Of a DNA stretch of 8,615 nt, positions 5,666 through 8,615 are shown one piece after another. The position numbers and the translations under genes were made by a program. The notes beneath the pieces were generated by a model. It made no database searches. It saw nothing but the letters and a program-made list of their open reading frames with translations, and was not told the DNA's origin. The stretch lies in NCBI GenBank assembly GCA_946623205.1, contig CAMOQV010000048.1, positions 1 to 8,615 on the forward strand, read 5' to 3'. The DNA comes from an uncultured Clostridia bacterium. GTDB taxonomy: Bacteria > Bacillota > Clostridia > Christensenellales > UBA3700. Position 1 is the first letter of the stretch. Each line of letters begins with the position of its first letter.

Positions 5666-6948
5666 CCCAAAACCTCCACGAGTTTTTTCGTATCTAAATC
5701 TAATTCCCCATAAGGAACAGAAATATCGCATATCTTCAAATAAATTGGATAACGTTCATTATAGATTTGTATCAAATCCTCTTTTGCATTAATTGTTGGG
5801 TTCAAAGAAATATCTATCGTAGATAGTATTCTATCTAAAGATCTATCTCTAAGCACAATTATTCCCGACAACTTCATTGTCAAAACGTTATATTCATTCA
5901 AAATAGCACCACTTCCTAGGGCTACTATCTTATTCTTTTGGAAGGCAATCTTTTGTATCGCCTTTGTCTCCCACTTTCTAAATACTTCTTCCCCTTCATC
6001 TAAAAGCTCTTTCATGCTCTTTTTTGCAAGCTTTTCTATATATTCGTCTAAATCTATAAATTCTCTCTTTAGTGCCTTTGCAAGCGATTTGCCAAGTTCT
6101 GTCTTTCCGCAGCCCATCATACCTGTAATGTAAACATTACCTTGAGCTTTCTTTTGCTCAAGTATGGTGATTTCTTTATATACTCTTGAAATCATATAAT
6201 CCATCTTTATTCCTTGCCAGTACGCTTGAGACGTTATGCCTTGAGATACAAGCATATAAATACCAGGGATACACTTCTTGCCTGCCTTAACACCAAGTTG
6301 CATCAACTTTGTAAAAATTGGATTATATACTAAATCAATGATGTACTCGTAATTTTCAATTATAGATTTATCTACGATGCATTTATCTACATTTGGATAC
6401 ATTCCAACTGGAGTTGTATTAATTAACACATCCCCTGAAATAAAAGGCAACTCGTCGTAATTAATCATCTTTACGCCATCGATAACATCTTTGTCTTTTT
6501 CTCTTGCTACAACATAAATTTCTCTTGCTTTATCTTTAAGATAATAACAAGCACTTCTAGCCGTACCACCAGAGCCCATTATGACAAATATCTTTCCTCT
6601 TGGCTTTATACCATTTCTAGATAAAAGTTCTTTGAAGCCTTCAGCATCTGTGTTGTACCCAATCAATTTTCCATTGATGTTGTTAATTGTATTTACAGAA
6701 CCGATTTCCCTAACTTCATCAGAAACAGAATCAAGTGTACTTATGATTCTTACTTTATATGGTGAAGAAACATTGGCCCCTTTAAAGCCAATCAGGATTT
6801 CGTGAATATCTTTGTTGTTAAAATCTTCTAGCGAAACATTTACTTTTTCAAACACACCATCTAGCGAATAAATGTTAAAAAACATGTTATGCACTTCTGG
6901 AGCTAATGAGTGATCTAGATTGTTTCCGATAACGCCATATTTAATCAC
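5662..6948 (-). CDS. aroE/aroK: Bifunctional shikimate dehydrogenase / shikimate kinase (AroE-AroK fusion)
   Basis: The 428-residue protein joins two consecutive shikimate steps: NADPH-dependent reduction of 3-dehydroshikimate, then ATP-dependent 3-phosphorylation of shikimate. The AroE domain (about 1-262) has HSLAPEVHN at 13-21, NVSSPYK at 59-65 with catalytic Lys65, and YNTDAEGF at 98-105 with catalytic Asp101. The nucleotide loop GSGGTARSA lies at 125-133, NTTPVGM at 177-183, and MLVSQG at 232-237. The AroK domain (about 270-428) has Walker A GMMGCGKT at 276-283, DLD at 299-301, FRKWE at 323-327 and NERYPIY at 397-403. Three usual residues differ: the second shikimate-binding Ser of AroE is Ala16, the GGG of the kinase is Gly-Ser-Gly at 345-347, and the lid Arg-Pro is Asn383-Pro384. 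No linker is obvious between domains. I chose GTG at 6946-6948 because GAGAGGTG ends 7 bases upstream (8 from GAGAGG); the GTG at 6957 lies inside that binding site. Confidence 0.94.
   Translation of the reverse strand: MIKYGVIGNNLDHSLAPEVHNMFFNIYSLDGVFEKVNVSLEDFNNKDIHEILIGFKGANVSSPYKVRIISTLDSVSDEVREIGSVNTINNINGKLIGYNTDAEGFKELLSRNGIKPRGKIFVIMGSGGTARSACYYLKDKAREIYVVAREKDKDVIDGVKMINYDELPFISGDVLINTTPVGMYPNVDKCIVDKSIIENYEYIIDLVYNPIFTKLMQLGVKAGKKCIPGIYMLVSQGITSQAYWQGIKMDYMISRVYKEITILEQKKAQGNVYITGMMGCGKTELGKSLAKALKREFIDLDEYIEKLAKKSMKELLDEGEEVFRKWETKAIQKIAFQKNKIVALGSGAILNEYNVLTMKLSGIIVLRDRSLDRILSTIDISLNPTINAKEDLIQIYNERYPIYLKICDISVPYGELDLDTKKLVEVLG
5673..5677 (-). promoter_or_regulatory. Ribosome binding site of aroQ inside the aroE-aroK gene
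   Basis: GGAGG on the minus strand lies 7 bases before the aroQ ATG and within the last codons of the fusion gene. With the ATGA stop/start overlap it indicates coupled translation and decides the 141-residue start. Confidence 0.8.
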
Positions 6949-6954
6949 GCGTAG

Positions 6955-6962
6955 CACCTCTC
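6955..6962 (-). promoter_or_regulatory. Ribosome binding site that fixes the GTG start of aroE-aroK
   Basis: GAGAGGTG on the minus strand is close to the AGGAGGTG consensus. It stands at normal distance from the GTG at 6946-6948. The GTG at 6955-6957, which would add three residues, is the end of this same motif and so has no binding site of its own. Confidence 0.7.
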
Positions 6963-6970
6963 ACGCATAT

Positions 6971-7000
6971 ATTATAAACTAAATATTTAACGAATGTTGA
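6971..7000 (-). promoter_or_regulatory. Promoter for the aroE-aroK / aroQ unit
   Basis: A perfect -10 TATAAT lies at 6971-6976 on the minus strand. Eighteen bases upstream is a weak -35, TCAACA, at 6995-7000. Very AT-rich DNA further upstream (including a 12-base palindrome at 7016-7027) could act as an UP-like element. Transcription would start near 6964, leaving a leader of only about 16 bases, just enough for the ribosome binding site. This leaves no room for a leader-peptide or riboswitch control of these genes. Confidence 0.55.
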
Positions 7001-7047
7001 AAAAGTTTTTTGAAAATTTTTAAAAATCAGCCAAAATTATGGACAAT

Positions 7048-8175
7048 TTAGTTTTTATATAAAGCGAAAATCATATTCTGTATATGAGAAAATTGCTTTA
7101 CTGTATATATGATTTTTTCTTGTCCTTCTTCATCTATTATTTCTTCTTTTTGATAGTTTTCTTTTGAGATATAAGAATCTATTCCATCTTGAGAATTAGA
7201 TTTTAAATATAGAGAATTTATCCACTCCCCAAGCTTTTCCATTACGCCCTTTTCTTCCCAATATGAAGCGGCCTTTTTCCTATCTATATAAGCAACGTGT
7301 GGAATATATATTTCTTCTGAATCATTAATAAGGCGAATAGCTCTTACCATATATGGATAAGTATATAAATAGCCAACGTATTTTAGATATACATCATCTG
7401 ATGTCAATAAAAGGTAATACGCAACCTCATTTGCATCGCTTTCTCTCATAACTCCCTTAGTATGCGCTAGCTCATGCATTATTGTTGCGCACTTTTCAAA
7501 TGTAAACATTTGGTAGTTATATCCGGGCTCTATTGATGGAGTAAATGTAATGCCAGATATAGAAAAGGCATTCATTATATATGAAGATGCAATTTGCTTT
7601 GGATTTGCTGTGTAAGAAAGAAAATAATCACTATCTAATCTTTCGTATTCTTTTTTAATCTTTTCTATTAGTTCTTTTTCTGTATATGGACATACACTTG
7701 AACCATCATCATCTAATCTTTGCATACTTGCTACATATTCAAAATCTGCAAAGTATTTACTATAGACAGCTTTAACCTCATCATATGTTAATAAAGATTG
7801 CTCTTCTTTAATATCTAAAGGTTTTCTATTGTACATTGAAGATCCTAAAGATACATACAAAAAAGATATCATAGAAATTAGCAGTGCTGATATAGAAATA
7901 AGTGCTAATCCCTTTTCTGAATTTTTATGGACAAAATAGTATATAGAAAAAGATATAAGAATTATAAACGCTAAGACAAATAAAAACGCAGATACTTCAA
8001 ATACCGCAAAACCTAAATTTGAATATATAGGCCCAAAGACCTTTGCATAAGGAAAATAGATATATCTTGTTACCCATTCGGATACAGATTCTATCTTAGT
8101 TAGAAAAAACATAGCGACCGAAGTTGCTATAAAAACTAGGGTCGCTATAAGTATGTTTTTTGTTGTTTTAGTCAT
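7048..8175 (-). CDS. DUF3810-type membrane protein with HELAH zinc-protease motif
   Basis: The 375-residue protein has three N-terminal hydrophobic segments at about 7-26, 55-82 and 89-110, then a long soluble part. At 230-256 it has a zinc-metallopeptidase signature: HELAH at 234-238 (two His ligands and catalytic Glu235), then RESDANEVAYYL, in which Glu245 or a nearby acidic residue could be the third ligand. This arrangement (ELAHxxG then REsdAN and Tyr-rich helix) matches the DUF3810 family as I remember it. The substrate is unknown and peptidase activity is inferred from the motif only. If the soluble part is outside the membrane it could act on cell-surface proteins or peptides, but topology is not shown. 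The ATG is 3 bases after the pgi stop codon. The purine-rich AAGGA touches the ATG directly, too close for normal initiation, so translation is probably coupled to pgi. No convincing terminator follows before the aro promoter. Confidence 0.85.
   Translation of the reverse strand: MTKTTKNILIATLVFIATSVAMFFLTKIESVSEWVTRYIYFPYAKVFGPIYSNLGFAVFEVSAFLFVLAFIILISFSIYYFVHKNSEKGLALISISALLISMISFLYVSLGSSMYNRKPLDIKEEQSLLTYDEVKAVYSKYFADFEYVASMQRLDDDGSSVCPYTEKELIEKIKKEYERLDSDYFLSYTANPKQIASSYIMNAFSISGITFTPSIEPGYNYQMFTFEKCATIMHELAHTKGVMRESDANEVAYYLLLTSDDVYLKYVGYLYTYPYMVRAIRLINDSEEIYIPHVAYIDRKKAASYWEEKGVMEKLGEWINSLYLKSNSQDGIDSYISKENYQKEEIIDEEGQEKIIYTVKQFSHIQNMIFALYKN
8104..8130 (-). terminator. Terminator-like UUCG hairpin inside the start of the DUF3810 gene
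   Basis: On the minus strand ATAGCAAC (8123-8130), loop TTCG (8119-8122) and GTCGCTAT (8111-8118) form an 8-bp stem with one A-C mismatch, closed by the very stable C(UUCG)G tetraloop. G then six T follow at 8104-8110. This is the form of an intrinsic terminator, but it lies in codons 16-24 of an open gene. A second arm ATAGCGACC at 8140-8148 can pair perfectly over 9 bases with 8111-8119. The same 3' arm therefore has two possible partners. It could reduce expression downstream of pgi; coding coincidence is possible. Confidence 0.4.
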
Positions 8176-8178
8176 TCC

Positions 8179-8615
8179 TTATAGAATGTACTTGTTTTGC
8201 TTTTGAGGAGCGTTTGCTAATTCTGCTCTCTTTTCATCGTATCCTGGACGACCAAGAAGCGCATATGTAGCATTCTTTCCTTCTTCAACTCCTGGTTGAT
8301 CAAATGTATCAATGTTTAACATTGCACCAGCATAAGCTGTTTGTAACATGAATAGATACATTAATTGTCCAAGTGTGAACTCATTTAGAATTGGAAGCAT
8401 AATTGTGTAGTTTTGCTTTCCAGCCTTTGTAATAGCATATTCTGTAGCCTTTCTTTCAGCTTGGATTAATTCGTTCATTGTATGACCGCATAGGAAGTTA
8501 ACATTTGGATATTCTTTGCATCCTTCTGGAATCTTAACTTCTGTTCTATATTCGTCAACTCCGATAAATGTAATAACCTTATCGAATGGACCAGCTGTAT
8601 ATAATTGAACTTGAG
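8179..8615 (-). CDS. pgi: Glucose-6-phosphate isomerase, C-terminal part (runs off the right edge)
   Basis: Pgi interconverts glucose-6-phosphate and fructose-6-phosphate in glycolysis, in the cytoplasm. The reading frame is open from the right edge, giving 144 C-terminal residues; the upstream part is outside the window. The segment includes NFLCGHTMNELI, then GAMLNIDTFDQPGVEEGK. The latter fits the family's second signature (G-x-[LIVM]-[LIVMFYW]-x4-[FY]-[DN]-Q-x-G-V-E-x2-K) exactly, including the Lys expected in the active site. NATYALLGRPGYDEKRAEL follows and is typical of Bacillota-type Pgi. A Met at 8476-8478 is internal, because the homologous sequence continues upstream of it (GPFDKVITFIGVDEYR). 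The stop codon is 3 bases before the DUF3810 gene, so the two are probably co-transcribed. Confidence 0.96.
   Translation of the reverse strand, partial: QVQLYTAGPFDKVITFIGVDEYRTEVKIPEGCKEYPNVNFLCGHTMNELIQAERKATEYAITKAGKQNYTIMLPILNEFTLGQLMYLFMLQTAYAGAMLNIDTFDQPGVEEGKNATYALLGRPGYDEKRAELANAPQKQNKYIL

Noticed and set aside
5666..5731. 22-residue N-terminal extension of AroQ
   Set aside because: It lies inside the aroE-aroK coding region. The conserved family sequence starts at MSKIMVINGVNLN, directly after a GGAGG site.
6949..6957. Upstream GTG start for aroE-aroK
   Set aside because: That GTG is part of the GAGAGGTG ribosome binding site itself and would have none of its own.
7016..7027. ATTTTTAAAAAT palindrome between DUF3810 and aroE-aroK as a terminator
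   Set aside because: It has no G-C pairs and no stable stem. It is better seen as AT-rich DNA upstream of the aro promoter.
8179..8478. Separate 99-residue gene beginning MNELIQAERK
   Set aside because: The frame is open upstream to the window edge and the upstream residues continue the Pgi family sequence, so the Met is internal.

Overview
The window is AT-rich chromosomal DNA. Every supported gene lies on the minus strand, so transcription runs from position 8615 towards position 1. The low GC, AGGAG-type ribosome binding sites, short gene gaps and protein variants point to a low-GC Gram-positive bacterium (Bacillota, probably an anaerobic Clostridia-like lineage). That placement is an inference; there is no rRNA or other marker here to settle it. 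I see no tRNA, rRNA, CRISPR array, insertion sequence or phage gene. No gene-free stretch exceeds about 100 bases.

In transcription order the layout is as follows. (1) 8615-7048 holds the C-terminal part of glucose-6-phosphate isomerase (pgi). Three bases after its stop begins a DUF3810-type membrane protein with an HELAH zinc-protease motif. A terminator-like hairpin sits inside the start of that second gene. (2) 7000-5240 is a shikimate-pathway unit. A recognisable promoter drives a bifunctional AroE-AroK fusion, whose stop codon overlaps the start codon of aroQ (ATGA). Together they cover dehydroquinate to dehydroshikimate to shikimate to shikimate-3-phosphate. (3) 5216 to the left edge is a second unit with its own promoter. 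It holds a 980-residue P-type ATPase resembling the CtpE calcium-transporter subgroup, with a long Lys/Ala/Pro/Glu-rich N-terminal tail. Then come guaA, an 82-residue protein that looks like only the middle domain of FakA/YloV, and the start of purA, which runs off the left edge.

The third unit contains both branch enzymes leaving the IMP node: GuaA completes GMP and PurA commits IMP to AMP. Between them is the orphan FakA-middle-like protein, and upstream is an ion pump. Most of the window is housekeeping metabolism. The least explained items are the orphan domain between guaA and purA, the altered active-site residues in the AroE-AroK fusion, the basic low-complexity tail of the ATPase, and the UUCG-capped terminator-like hairpin inside the DUF3810 gene. 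I found nothing that amounts to a clear undescribed defence, mobile or RNA system.
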